In this document: one piece after another, positions 11,416-22,849 of the stretch
Numbering within the stretch: the stretch's first letter is position 1
Layout: each line of letters opens with the position of its first letter
Assembly: GCA_947396885.1 (NCBI GenBank)
Contig: OX377206.1
Span: forward strand, 83,449,960 to 83,513,959
Length of the DNA stretch: 64,000 nucleotides
Reading direction: 5' to 3'
DNA from: Heligmosomoides polygyrus polygyrus
Lineage: Eukaryota; Nematoda; Chromadorea; Rhabditida; Heligmosomidae
Translations under genes and position numbers: made by a program
The notes under the pieces: model-generated
Told to the model about the DNA's origin: nothing
Databases searched by the model: none
The model's input: only the letters and a program-made list of their open reading frames with translations

Positions 11416-12050
11416 GAGAGACCATCAAATTAGCAACAAAGGCATTCAAATCTCTCTCCAACTAGACGACAATAGCTCCTTGTGAACTAAAAATATAGGA
11501 AAACGCTCGACTTTACCTGATTCCCTGTGGGTCACGCTACGCATTGTGCTCTGGATTTAGCTACCAGCTATGTAACAATCGCTAATTGTTTCTGATGTGT
11601 TTTAATTGATTTCTTTTCTCCTTCTTAGTGTAGCTGCTTATTTGTTTTCTCGAAACCTGAGGCATAACTATTCTGCCTCTCTTCGTGGAAACGGCGCAAT
11701 ACTTTGACACTAGAAAAGCGAACTATTCTTTGTCGAGATGTCCGAAAACGTGGGTTGGTAGCGTCTGAATGCGTGAATTGGGCTTTAGGGTTACACCTTT
11801 TCCCACAGAACGTGCAGAGCATAATAGATACAGCTTGTTCTAGATAAATTATTGATTTATAAGTCGGAAATCTTCCGATTGCTACATTTTGAATGCGCAA
11901 CTATCAAGCCCAGCCAGGGTTTCAGAGCTACAAACAGCTTTGAGGCCTCATTACCCTGTAAGGATACTCAATGACTCTAACCCCAATAGGAGTTGAGTGA
12001 TTTCAAGAATCACTTTCAGCTGAGCAGAGACTTTAAAGAGTAGATAATTA

Positions 12051-12664
12051 CCAGTGCAGTGTCTCAGGCGTATGTCTGAACGGGGAAGATGGATAGCACT
12101 GCGAGAATCTCCACCCTTCATATAGTAGAAAAACATGTTTCGTTTTTGCGAAGTGCTTGAACCCTAGGAGCTTCGGGCCCTCGAATTGTGTACAGTACTG
12201 CACCATCAGCGCGTGCCCACGTGCATACGTGCGCGCGTATCGCTCGTCTATAGCGATTATCTGGGGTGTTGATCACGAATCTGACCCTTATTTGACAAAA
12301 CAAGTTTGTAGGATATGTATAGGAAGCAAATTGGTGAAGGAGGCAGCGGTCATGGAAAATGCAAGAATAGTGCATAGTACGGGAGCCGGACACCTGGCCC
12401 ATCTGTGAAGCAGCGTCACACCCTGCTGAGCCACCGATCCACTCACGGCAGTGCCTTCAACCTCGACCCATACATCAGCGCGCGCATGTATGCACGTGGC
12501 CACGCGCTGACAGTGCAATACTGTACCCAACTTCGAGGATTCGTAGCCCCTTGGGCTCAAGAATTCTGCAAAAACGAAACATGTTTTTCTACTACATGAA
12601 GGGTGGAGATTCTCGCAGTACTATCCATTTCCCCTGTTCAAAGCTACGCCTGAGACCTTTCCTG
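12051..12664. mobile_element. Foldback element, ~190-bp arms (family C)
   Basis: The left arm (12051-12245) and right arm (12475-12664) are inverted copies: both contain actgcgagaatctccaccc, aaaacatgtttcgtttttgc and cacgtgcata blocks in mirrored order. The spacer (~230 bp) has no recognisable coding sequence. Partial copies of the arm occur at 47.9 and 59.4 kb, so this is a dispersed family. The open frames here are mirror images caused by the palindrome. Confidence 0.8.
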
Positions 12665-13128
12665 GTTAGCGAAATTGGGAGTATGCAGTGCCAAAATTTG
12701 TTAGTGCCAAAATCTAGCACTATCATGAAGAACGATAATCCTCACGTCACCTTACTCGCCATCATATACCCTCGACAGAAGCTATACAGCTACATAGAGC
12801 AGAAGAACAAGAGAGAGAAAAGAAAGCGAAATGTAGAGGTCAATAGGTTCAGAGAAAAAAAGCGCTGAAAATATGAACTGGTGGCACATAATGACGACAG
12901 AACGACTCATCAAGCAAACAAACAACATTTGAAAATGTTTGCTACGAAAGGCAACATCAACGTCGACATGGAGAAGTCCTCCTATTTGCCGCTTATTCTT
13001 TAAGCACAAAACCAGCGTTTAAACTACATAGCGCTGCATAAAAGTCTATAGCTGCTCACATCGATCAATATTGATCGGTTGATACCCCTAGTTGTTGTGA
13101 GAATGATTCAGCGATGCAAATTAATGAG

Positions 13129-13362
13129 GTATGTGGTAGCGCAGCCGCAGGAGATGCCGGCTATCGCGTGCATCCGAAGCCAGGTTCTTAGTTCGAATTT
13201 CCTCCCAGGCCAACCGAGGCTTCCATCCCTCCAGACTGATTAATTGCTCACAGATTTCTCTGGAAGGGGTAGAATACTGTCTCTAAACACAGGCTTGTGA
13301 ATTCAGCTCGCTCTATAGACCCAGTGAGCAGTCAAACTGCCTCCATGATATCGAGTACAGAA
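13129..13362 (+). mobile_element. SINE1, degenerate copy
   Basis: The head (tggtagcgcagccgcaggag), B-box region (aggttcttagttcgaatttc) and body (aggccaaccgaggcttccat) are clear. The middle is diverged, and gcctccatgatatcgagta marks the 3' domain. The tail is lost. Confidence 0.7.
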
Positions 13363-14594
13363 GGCGGCAGTTGGACCTCTCATTGTGGTTTACAAAATTC
13401 TGTCGGGGCTAACCCGTATTAAGATGGACTTATTGTTTACATATGGACGCTCCATTACAAGAGGGGAACTCGCTGGTTAGTTGTCGGTACGGGAAGAAAC
13501 AATGCAAGAAAGCTCTTCTTCGTTAATCGGGCAGGCTCTCAATTGGACGAACTCCGCAAAAGCATCCTATTCCTATCAGGCTTGGTTCTTTCAAAAACCT
13601 ACTGGATAAATGAATAGATCTTCTCAAAATCGTTTACTATTGGATTTTTATTGCTAGTTTATGTCGTGTGCAACACTCAAGCGTTTATGTGTTGCTTTAG
13701 TCTCAGCTCGCAGTTGTTGTGCGCTCGCATGGTCCGGTAATGTAGCTAATAATAATAGTAACAACGAACAATTCTTTGATTCAGTCTCTCGCCTATAAGT
13801 CCGTTCGGTGGCCATTAGTTTGGCGCGGCCAGACGCACGCACAGAGAGACGAACTGGCGGAAAACTCTTTAATATTTCACAAAAATAGCATACAGTTTAG
13901 CCAGTTACTCGAAAATTGTGAAGGATGAAGAGAAGGATGGTCTGCTACTCAAACCTTAATCAAAGGACTGGATCCTGCTATATCATCGATGTATTGACGT
14001 GAATTTCATTTCTAGCGGGCCGAATAGATCGAATGGAAGTCTGCCTTATGTGCTGAGAATGAAATCCATTTTCCTTGCAACAATTTTTGGAGCGTGGGAA
14101 AATTGGAGTCATAGTCCTGCTAAGAAAACGTCATGTGAACAAAGTTTGACGCAAATACATTAAGAACACACTTCCACGGTTGTCTGACGTGGCCAGCGAA
14201 AAGCGGAAAAACCTGCAGTGTTGCTACATGATACAACCTACTACGCTTAAAATAGCATCCGTTTCGAGAAGCACTACTCCTTGAGACCGAGAAAAGCGGT
14301 TTTGGAAAGGATTTCATCTTTTTGGGTCACATTCAGATGAGATCCAGAATCTATGTGCTCTCGAAACCTCTGGGAAATCGTCGTCTTTTATGTAGATGCC
14401 TTCCAAGTTTTCATGAGGAAAGGAACAGCTTTTGGTGCTCATTCCTATTCAATGGAAGGTCCATTCTCGAGTGCTCCAGTTAGGTGCATCTGGGTCACGA
14501 AGTCAATGTGGCCACCGATCTAGTGCCGGAGTTAGGCAGAAGGAACACACAGAAGTGAGAAAAGGCAGCTGGAGTTCAGAGCTTCGTCGACGTT
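13363..14594. other. No supported feature
   Basis: No dispersed repeat or gene recognised. Minus-strand frames at 13654-13842 and 14120-14317 have no domain support. Confidence 0.35.
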
Positions 14595-14700
14595 CGTAAG
14601 TTAGAGAAGCTGTGTCATGCGCCGAGTTGTCGAAAATTAGGTGGGCCAGAAAATGCAATTCGCAGACAGCTGCTGGACAAGGCCCACCTGACAAGATTCT
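14595..14700 (+). pseudogene. RTE-type retrotransposon ORF2 C-terminal fragment
   Basis: A short frame reads SKIRWARK followed, after a small frame change, by an FADSCWTR-like stretch, aligning with the SKIRWAGHVMRFADTRWTR segment at 36.45 kb. This is the region downstream of the reverse transcriptase in RTE-like elements. Only about 35 codons remain and both ends are lost. Confidence 0.55.
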
Positions 14701-15808
14701 GGGAGATGTAAAAAAAAAATGCTGCACGAGCTATAAGTCGTGTATATGGCGCTTTTCATGCAGTTCGAACGATGAGGGCCCACAGGGCGACAGGGGGAGG
14801 GGGTGAGGGGTATCGAGACGTTGCAGTACCTGCTCGAGATAGTCGATGATTCCATATATGATAGATTATATGAGTAATGCCCTCTATGGAATGCTCCAGG
14901 ATTTCACCACATTCGGCCTAAACAATTCTGATGTCCATCGTTTTTGGAGCATTTTTTCGTTTTTTGTTTTGTTTCGTTTATGGACCACAGCATTCCTACA
15001 GCTGTTCCAATCAGAACATTAAACTGATTTTCCTTACAGTTATATAAACTTCCAAGTTCCTACGTAATTTCTGACTTTGGGGGTCAAAATCGGAAATTAC
15101 AAGGCTGGAATCAATTGAAAACCCAAAAACGCATTGACTTCAGGAAGTAGCAGTCAATAAGTGGCCTTTCATAAAAGGTCTTACAGAAGGCATGTTTAGA
15201 AAACATGGAGCATGGAAAGCAGCGGAAACAGCCCAGAAGTGCAAGTGGCAAAATCCGTTGGATTTCAGAACTTCAATGTGATTATTTTCAAGGCGTCATA
15301 CACATCTTACCCACGTCATAACTGCTGATGTTATTCACAGCAATTTGCATGCGATGCTTGTGAGCGTAATCTTGGGCGTTTCAGCGTGCAAATAAATTAA
15401 ATCAAATTAAATTAAATCAAATTAAGGCCTATAAAGGCCGACACGAGACGAGTGCCGTAATGCATTTTTCTATGCGCTGACATGACATCACCTGCTTGAC
15501 GCCACGCGATTCTGTACCTCCTACTCAGTTCTAGAGCTGAGGAGAAAAATGTTCTGGTCTCGCCCCTAAATGTTTTGAGGCGAAAAAAGCGGCGAACACA
15601 CACACCTGAACACGGCGTTGCATAAGTGAGCAGTGAAGGATAGAGTTAAGTTCATGTTGGAGCCATCTGGAGTTCCTGAATTAGAAGACATTAGTGGACG
15701 CACATCACATCACAACACAGCACAACGACGATGTGAAGGAAATCAGGACATTTCTCAGAAATACAGATACTTGAATATGTAGGAAGCTTCACGGAAGCTA
15801 GAAAGAGT
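14701..15808. other. Mostly unassigned; short AT-rich repeat
   Basis: No gene recognised. A run of aaattaaat/aaatcaaat words lies at about 15393-15426, and a G-rich tract (gacagggggagggggtgagg) near 14790. Confidence 0.4.
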
Positions 15809-16007
15809 CATGTCGCGAAGGTGGGCAGCATTGGGAGATGGGATCGGGCCAGCCAAGCATAGCTAAGCACAGCACCAACTGAACACACCCCAACTACGTA
15901 ATTGGGGTACCGATCGTACATTCCATGTCTGAATGGCACGCCCATTCGATATGACCTGACCGGCTTGCGCACCCCCACCTCCGAATGCTGCTCATTTTCG
16001 CGACATG
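15809..16007. mobile_element. TIR element family B, copy 2
   Basis: The left end catgtcgcgaaggtgggcag and the right end (reverse complement catgtcgcgaaaatgagcag) are inverted repeats continuing into agcattgggag / agcattcggag. It is non-coding, ~199 bp. The minus-strand frame through it resembles the one in the 21.0-kb copy only because the DNA is homologous. Confidence 0.7.
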
Positions 16008-16645
16008 TATCGCTAAACATTAAGAATATATGCCAATTTTTCAAACGACTCGACTTGCTACAGGATGTCCAAAAATGCTTATCCGCTTTAACGACAACGG
16101 AAAGCCTGGATGCTGAGAGAAATGAATTTCGAAGAATTTTTATAACGTGTAGGAGGGCGAAATCTCTTGGTTCGGGATCGCGCCATGCATGCGTCCAGTG
16201 TTACGCAGTTTATTGGCACTGTAAATTACAATTTTGTGTTATTTTTTGGCCTCTCGCGACAAATATTGACGCTTTAGGCCAAAACAACTGCCCGAGGTAA
16301 TTTTACGCTGTTTTCTCCTCCCGACCGAGAAATTTTCGAGATCATTTCCAAGTTAAAACGCGAATATTGTGCTGTGGTTGGTGTACTGTCAGTATATTCC
16401 TAATCATGCCATCACACGACGCACATCACGAATTATATTGAAAGAAACCAAAGAAACGAACTATATTATCTTTTGGTCGAAAATACGGATGACGAAATTG
16501 GCAAACTTTCACGTAATTTATGAAACCCTAAAATTCCGAGACTGCTTTAGTCAAGAAACCTATGTTGACGGAGAAACAACAGATTCCCAACATAAATTCT
16601 AACAATGAAACAGTTGTTATGACTAAAGCGTTTATAATCTTACAA
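16008..16645. other. No supported feature
   Basis: A 132-codon plus-strand frame (15902-16300) begins inside a TIR element, and its remainder has no recognisable domain. No other repeat identified. Confidence 0.35.
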
Positions 16646-16862
16646 AGATAAAAGGGCAAAGGGAACTGTCAATCAATCCCTGTTTACGATGCACTCCATC
16701 CGATAGATAAGCCAGTGTTTTGCTCTTTGCAGACAAGATTGGTACCAATTCACCGAAGACTGGTGGATGGAAGGTTTGCTTGGCCTGTGCTGGACCCGAA
16801 CCAATGATCTTGATCCGGGTGCATGCAACAGCCGACGACTCTCTGATTGCGCTACCATGGGC
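16646..16862 (-). mobile_element. SINE1, internally deleted copy
   Basis: The body (gcagacaagattggtaccaa, ggatggaaggtttgcttggc) and head (gattgcgctaccatgggc) are present in reverse. The 3' domain between the tail and the middle is largely missing, giving ~217 bp in place of ~290. Confidence 0.7.
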
Positions 16863-17241
16863 ATATAAACAGTCTTAGGTATCAAAAATTACTGAACAAG
16901 TGAAAAGCTCGGCAACGTCAAGCACAAAAACTATAGGTACGTCGAGAAAAAATTCTACGTGAATTTGCATTACCAATCGGAAAGTAATCACTATTCACCG
17001 ATCAACTCTGCTGGGGAGTAGAGACGATATGTCTGTTAGGTTTGCCATTGTTTTTTGTCTTGTTGTGTCTCTCAGAATGACCGTGCACAAACAGCAACTA
17101 TTTTTCAAGCACTTATGTTGATGGCCTTCCGTTCACATTTAATGTTTGGTTCCCTCCTTTTCTTTGTGTTTCACACGTGTGGTTTGATTCCGCGTCTTTA
17201 AATAAATAAAATAAATAAATGCCTGGCGTAATCTCAACATA

Positions 17242-17410
17242 GGCGCGTGTAGCGCAGTCGGAGGAGGTGCCGGCTGTGCATCGGATAACACGTACTTGGT
17301 TCAGATTTCCCGCACAGGCCAACCAAGCATTCCATCCTTCCGGTGTCAACGAATTGGTACCAGAATTGTCTGGGAAGGATAGAGCGCTGACTTGTTCATC
17401 GGACTACCAC
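17242..17410 (+). mobile_element. SINE1, 5' part (split by LTR-like insert)
   Basis: A consensus head (ggcgcgtgtagcgcagtcgg), B-box region (ttggttcagatttcc) and body down to ttgttcatcgg. The element is cut at 17410 by a 209-bp insert and resumes at 17620. Confidence 0.9.
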
Positions 17411-17619
17411 TGTCGTGATTACTCACAATACCATATTTTCGGGCGGATCCCTCCAGGCGCCTACTTAAGCCGACGGAGAAGGCTCAGGACAGACTCCCTT
17501 TTTCGGTGGGGCTCGCCTTGAGGCTCTCGGGCTCACGCCCAACCTCTGTAGGATCGGAATGCCGTATGCTTGTCTGTCTTCCAATAAACCTTATAGAAGA
17601 ACGACTGAATCATCCGTTA
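17411..17619 (+). mobile_element. Solo-LTR-like insert inside a SINE
   Basis: A 209-bp segment absent from every other SINE copy. It begins TGTCGTGATT and ends ATCCGTTA, and is flanked by a 5-bp direct repeat, accac (17406-17410 and 17620-17624). It contains a TATA-like tacttaag (about 17462), a GC-rich stretch downstream, and a polyadenylation-like aataaa (about 17583). This order and a 5-bp duplication fit a solo LTR of a BEL/Pao or Ty3-type element. The 3' terminus is TA, not the usual CA, so the assignment is tentative. Orientation is inferred from the TATA and aataaa order. Confidence 0.6.
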
Positions 17620-17739
17620 ACCACCACAAGTCATTGTATGGCCAAATACGCATTCCAACTGCCTCTATGACATCTTGTAGTCGTAGAATGCGCGGCGCAT
17701 CCCAAAAAGGGATTGAGTAACGCCATCCTCTAGTCTTTA
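17620..17739 (+). mobile_element. SINE1, 3' part (after LTR-like insert)
   Basis: Resumes exactly where the 5' part stopped: ccaccacaagtcattgtatg, ggccaaatacgcattcc and cggcgcatcccaaaaaggga, ending near catcctctagtcttta. The tail heptamers are eroded. Confidence 0.9.
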
Positions 17740-18589
17740 ATCACAACATCTAACTTGTTAAGAGAGTGTTGCATTGCAACATTTGAAATAGATGACAGAA
17801 CTTGAGCGTACCTAAAGGAGGAGGAGTTTTAGAGCCAGTAGAACATTTCAAACACTTTAGGACACCCGTAGAGGACCCCGTCTTTGATAAGCCTATTCGT
17901 GAAAAATCCTGGCCGGCCGTCGAAGATCACGACTACAAAGAGAATCGACTTTTCAGCTATTTGTGTAAATCTATTCTGGAGGTGCTTCTAAATGCTACAC
18001 CAGTGAAATTTTGGTATCTTTTCTAATCCTTTGTGTAACATCTTTATTGAAAACATTGTCAACCCAGCACGTAGAAATGAAAAACGTATGAAGCAGGTAG
18101 TCAAATATTGTTGCAGACGCTTTGAGACCGCTAACACGGACAGATCTGTCTTTTTTTTCGCAAGCGCTCCACCAATGAATAAGCTCCAGCACTGTTGCAG
18201 CAATTTTGCAGAAATCTAATTGTGACCGTTGAGTTAGCTGTTAGTCACGTCACACCGAACAAAAGGTTGATAACGACATTCAGCCTGCTCGGGGTGTACT
18301 TGGAAAGAACCGCTTGTTGTCCTTTCCGAGACAGCAGCGCCATGGCTCCGTATGACATCACCCTCACACTTAACCAGATTCTAAATGGTCCTCCATTTAT
18401 GGACATCGTTACTGAAGCGTCAAGCGAGCCGAAGATATTTTTAACAACATCCAAGAAGGGATTTCTCAAAACGAACACATTGGCTTTTCCTGCCTGGGGA
18501 TACATCCTTCAGATTAAAAGACAGAAGCAATAATTGCATATATATGTACATATTACATACTAGATGGTGTGCATTTATTCCGTTTTTAC
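17740..18589. other. No supported feature
   Basis: Open frames of 60-112 codons overlap on both strands (17802-18026, 17995-18203, 18195-18533, 18245-18505). None matches a family I recognise, and coding on both strands at once argues against any of them. Confidence 0.35.
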
Positions 18590-19622
18590 GTCATATCAGA
18601 TAGTTTTCAATTCAAAGTGGACACTCTTTCAAGCGAGCTCGATACTTTTCAAATCAAACTGAACATCCTCCAAATCAAATCGAGCGTCTTCCAGATTAAA
18701 CTCGAGCTTCTCCAACACAGTTAGGAACATGTTTTGTATAAGGAATTTTAGCATGACTTTAAGGATAAAGGATAAAGAACGGCGTTACTCAAACCCTTTT
18801 AGGATGCGCCACGCATTCTACTTCTACGGGATGTCGTGGAGGCGATTTGGCCTACGTAATGACTTGTGGTGGCTGAAGCCGTCAGTGTTTGATCCTTCTC
18901 AGACAAGTCAAGTACCGATTCACTGACCTCGGAGGGACGAAAGGTTTGTTTGGCCTGGGCGGGAAATCCAAATCAAGTGTCTGGTATCGGGTGCACGCGA
19001 CAGCCGGCTCTTCCTTCAACTGCGCTTCACGCGCCTACTATGGCTTTATTTTAATTTAAACATTTAATTCACCTGCTCCAACAAGTGACATGCTGTTATA
19101 TTCTAAGGGAAAATAATGATTTACATTTTTTTAAAGCGCAGAAAATCATTAATCGTTTAGTGCATTGAAGAAGAGATCGCGCCATGCACTAAACTAGATC
19201 GTTGCGATTTTTATCCGATTGATAGCAAAAATTCTGATTGCATGGAGTAACACAGCTGTAAACGGTACAATCAGAACAACTAAGAAACACACACTCCCTC
19301 ACACCCCTGTTTTATGTAGCCAGCATTTACACTATCAATCAAATAAAAATCGCGACAATCTAGTCTTGCATGGAGCGATCTCCCCATTTAATATACGAGA
19401 TTACTGCTGTTTTCCTGTGCTTTATAATAAAATTTAGATCATTATTTGAAGAGAGTTATGCTAAATGTTCCTTAAACAGACAATTATTCTAATTCTAATC
19501 GTGTTGGAGAGTCTACTGCTTGATCTGGAAATGTTCAGTTTCATATCAGAGGCGTTGAACTTGCTTGGAAGAGTGTATCATTTGATTTGAAATTGCCCAA
19601 TTTGATGTTAAAATGCTACATG
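18590..19622. mobile_element. Foldback element (family D), SINE-interrupted
   Basis: The left arm (about 18590-19235, minus the SINE) and right arm (about 19300-19622) are inverted and diverged. Shared blocks include gatcgcgccatgca/tgcatggagcgatc, the reverse of gcgatttttat with (t)gattgatag, and strings of aaatcaaa(c/t) words at the outer ends. The interior is non-coding. Related arms occur at 50.4-51.1 and 56.1-56.5 kb, and a more complex relative is at 39.1-40.3 kb. Confidence 0.6.
18763..19037 (-). mobile_element. SINE1 inserted in foldback arm
   Basis: A full-length copy with the heptamer tail (aaggataaaggataaagaac) and head (tgcgcttcacgcgcc). Imperfect flanks atgacttta (18753) and atggcttta (19040) fit a 9-bp target duplication. 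It has an internal deletion around cgatttggcctacgtaatg, where about 15 bases are missing. It sits within the left arm of a foldback element, so it is the younger insertion. Confidence 0.85.
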
Positions 19623-20063
19623 TATACGCACAAAGTTGACTTCAAAAGATTGCACTTAGAACAGGATCTTGGTCTTGGCTCTCGAGTTCGACCAGAGATG
19701 ACGGAGTCGTGCAGCGCTTTCTATAGAAACAATTGTTCTCGCAGTCAAGCGCATCAAACGAACTACTGCAATGTATTGAAGTACGGCAGGGGAAGAAGCT
19801 AATAAGCGGTAATAATTAGTTCTTTAGAAGTGCATCACGCTTTATGCCTCAAAGAACTGTCGAGCACCATGACTGAACAAGGTGCACGCAATGATTTGCT
19901 ATGGTAAAACGACTGCTAATTCATCACGCCGCTCTTCAAAACTGATAAGGTGTCCCTCTTGTGCTAACCTTGAAAGGACGGAAGGACTAAATCGAAGGGG
20001 CTACTCAGTTCACTCCTAGTTGGTAGAGGAAAGGAACGCTAGCCAAGTGCAGCAATGTACTGT

Positions 20064-20965
20064 CCGCAAGTGATGTGCAGTGGATGGACACCTTGCTCCT
20101 GCTGCGTTGGGGGCCGGCTCATGCCTTGTGTGTGGGCGTGGAATGTTCAAGTATCGAGTGCGTTGGTGTATCCGTCTCTGCGCAGATTGTATCCTACCCG
20201 GCCACAAGCTTGCACTCTGTAAGCTGTAAGCTGGAAGTACACCACAAGGCCGCCCGACGAGTCTCCCTCGTACCTTCGGGTGGCCTACATGGCTATTCGG
20301 AGCCCCATCGCCCGTTCTCTAAAGCCCGGCTAGCTAGCCGTGACAGTAGCACTAAACGGCTCATTCTCCTGACCCCGAAAGAGGCCCATTGTTGCAACGA
20401 TGGGATGAAATAGCACGGAGAGGCTGCTAAAATCTCAGGACCTAAACGAGAATCCGTCGGAGACCTAGTGATGCAAGCCAAGAAAATCATGCACAGTGTC
20501 ATCGGAGTGGCCTAAACGAGAAGATACCACTTCCTATACGCCACCTACGACTCCAGAGATGAACTGTTCGTCGGAACATGCTACAGCAGTGGAGTAGGCG
20601 GTGTTGGTGTCCTCGTCAACACCAATTGGTCATGAGCATCAATTCGTCATAGTCTCTGACAAACCGAATAGGACGTTTGCGTCTGAAGCGGTGTGGCTCC
20701 GTACCAGCTTTGGCTACGCTCGTAGCGTTTGCTCCAGCATCCGACTACGATGACAAAGCGTCGTAGCCTTCTATGTGGAGTTGGAGAAGTTCTAAAAGGA
20801 AAACCACACCTTCCACAAGATGGCCGTCGGAGGATTCATCGCCATGTTTAGGACCTGGAAGTTGCCTTAAGAACCTCACATCAGGATGAGAGGAGCAATC
20901 AGGAACATCCATAAAAAGTAACACTCCAGGAGTCTCTAATGGAGAACATGTGCCCATAAAGGTTG
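20064..20965 (+). pseudogene. RTE-type retrotransposon 5' region with endonuclease remnant
   Basis: The first ~340 bp looks like the 5' leader of a hookworm-type RTE element (recognised from memory of that family, not searched). From about 20420 the frame carries the start of an AP-like endonuclease: a VMQAKKI-type segment, then GTCYSSGVGGVGVLVNT near 20573-20623, and after a gap a block ending in VAGG-like sequence corresponding to the GDFNAK region. A TGA follows GVLVNTNWS immediately, and further stops and frame changes occur. The catalytic core is broken. The copy ends abruptly at about 20965, next to a TIR element, with no reverse transcriptase. Confidence 0.65.
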
Positions 20966-20970
20966 GGTTC

Positions 20971-21155
20971 AGGTGGCGAATATGGACAGCATTGGTGGCG
21001 CGCTTACCAATCTTAACCAAGCAGAACACCGGCCGAACACATGCCAGCCATTCAGAACACTGTATAAGCCTTGTCTGAATTGCACCCCAATTTTATGCGA
21101 ACTGACTGCTTGGAGCGCATCCAGGCTCCCGCCCACTGCTGCCCATCTTGGCGAC
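20971..21155. mobile_element. TIR element family B, copy 3
   Basis: The left end ggtggcgaatatggacagca and the right end (reverse complement tgtcgccaagatgggcagca) are inverted repeats matching the other two copies. The interior shares ccagcca and a block on the minus strand (reading PMLSIFAT at one end) with the 15.8-kb copy. It is non-coding, ~185 bp, and directly abuts the RTE remnant. Confidence 0.65.
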
Positions 21156-22849
21156 ATGTACGAATAGTTGCACCGTGGACATACGGAATGGTTACTTTAA
21201 CACAACATTCTGCGTATGAAGAAAAGAAACACTTGTAGTAAGAAAAGTAACTGCAAAACAACAGTTTTTGATACACTTCATAAAGGGAAGACGAAACTTT
21301 AACGGTGTAAAGGATAATCCAAGAAGCAGTTGGTGAGAGGACCAATCTGCTATTGATTCAGTTGAAATGTGAGGTCAGATAAAAATTGTTCCTTCGTAGT
21401 AGATTAGTTCACAAAAATCGCCATTTGAAAATAACAACAATAAGCCGGGTATTCGGCATTACGCGATAAAGCTCACTAAATATTTTTTAGTTTTTTTTTC
21501 AGACTCTCTAAGTAATTTTTTTTAGTTTTTTTTTCAGAATGAATTCTACTAATTGCAGTGAGCTTAGGACGAAATACTGTTAAAGTATTGGGAAACTCAA
21601 ACTTCGTGGATCCTGAATGCTTCCGAAAATGGTTAACTAAATCTTCTCCACTAATTAAGGTAAGAGTCTGCGCTGTGCAATCCAGAATGGTTGAAAATAT
21701 CAAGATCTATAACAGGTAATCTCGTTTGGGGCGTTTGGTCATAGTAATGTTAGGTAAATTCCGTATATTTGGGATATCGCTGACAAATATGAAAACACTA
21801 GAAAGGTTCAAAAAATTTTAAAATACTCAAGAGATCTTGCGTTGCCCCCCCCCCCTCCCCTCCTCCCTTCCCATACGCCCCTTGGATAGACATTTCACCA
21901 CAACACAGTTTGGTTTTTTTTGGCCTTATCACAAACAGTAAAGCTAATCACCACACCACGACATCCAGAAAAAAAGAGCGAACCTTCGGAAATCAGAGGT
22001 CGAAAAATCGTTACTCCGCTCATAACTGATGCCACTCGTTGACGCTCTCTAGGTTTGTCGAGCAAGCATAATTGTCCAGTTTCTTAAAGGACCGTTGTTG
22101 TATTCTTGTTTTCAAAGTCTTTTCTGAATTGAATAACGCACGAATGACGACGTCACTAGGAAGCATGATGTCGCCGGATGGAGGGGGAGGTCATCAGCGA
22201 CCAGAACAAAATTGCGTAAGCGCGACTGGCTGCTCTCGAGCTGATCCGTATAAGACACGACGGGTGGAGCTTAGCATGCTTCGCCGACTCGAATGAAAAA
22301 CTCATTTCCATGTAGTCGCCCGAAATCTGTGTACAGCTGGGAGCAGCAGGGGACGCTCAGAACTAACGTCATGCAAACAAACGTATGTTAACACGGCAGC
22401 GAGCATATGACGACGACGACGACGACGACACGCGCAGGGAATGGGATGGGACACGTGCCCCTCGTTCCTCGCTTGGGATTGCCCGTTCGCGACAAGAGCG
22501 AGGCTAATCCTCCGTAAAGACATGTGCAGAATGCTTTCATTTTAACAGGGCGCTACGGCTCAAACGGCGGCACCGATACAGTACGCCTCGTGAAGCGCAG
22601 AAGCGTCCTAAAAAGGTGGATAAGCCGAGATGCGATGGATTACACGTACGGGGAGCACACATAAACACAGTCGTCGTTTGAAAATCCGCTTACAAATTTG
22701 CTGGAGAAAATCACATGGCGAGATCGATCGGCATTTCACAAAACAAAGAGTCCTCGGCTCCAGAAAAATGCCCTTTGCCCACAATAATCGGGAAAGTCGC
22801 TCAGAGTCAGAGGGCTAATAAGAGAAGCCCATGCACTTCGCTAAAAATT
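21156..22849. other. Unassigned; simple repeats
   Basis: No gene recognised. The segment has a duplicated tttttttagtttttttttcag word (about 21483-21538), a C-rich tract (21845-21868) and a (GAC)n run (about 22409-22431). ORFs near 22072-22523 have no domain support. Confidence 0.4.

Noticed and set aside
15902..16300. 132-codon plus-strand frame
   Set aside because: Begins inside a TIR element, and the remainder is unrecognised.
17802..18533. Possible multi-exon gene from adjacent frames on either strand
   Set aside because: Frames overlap on both strands, no domain recognised, no convincing splice pattern.
21483..21538. Two 3' splice-site-like tttttttttcag words
   Set aside because: They are a local duplication of a T-rich word with no adjoining exon-like frame.
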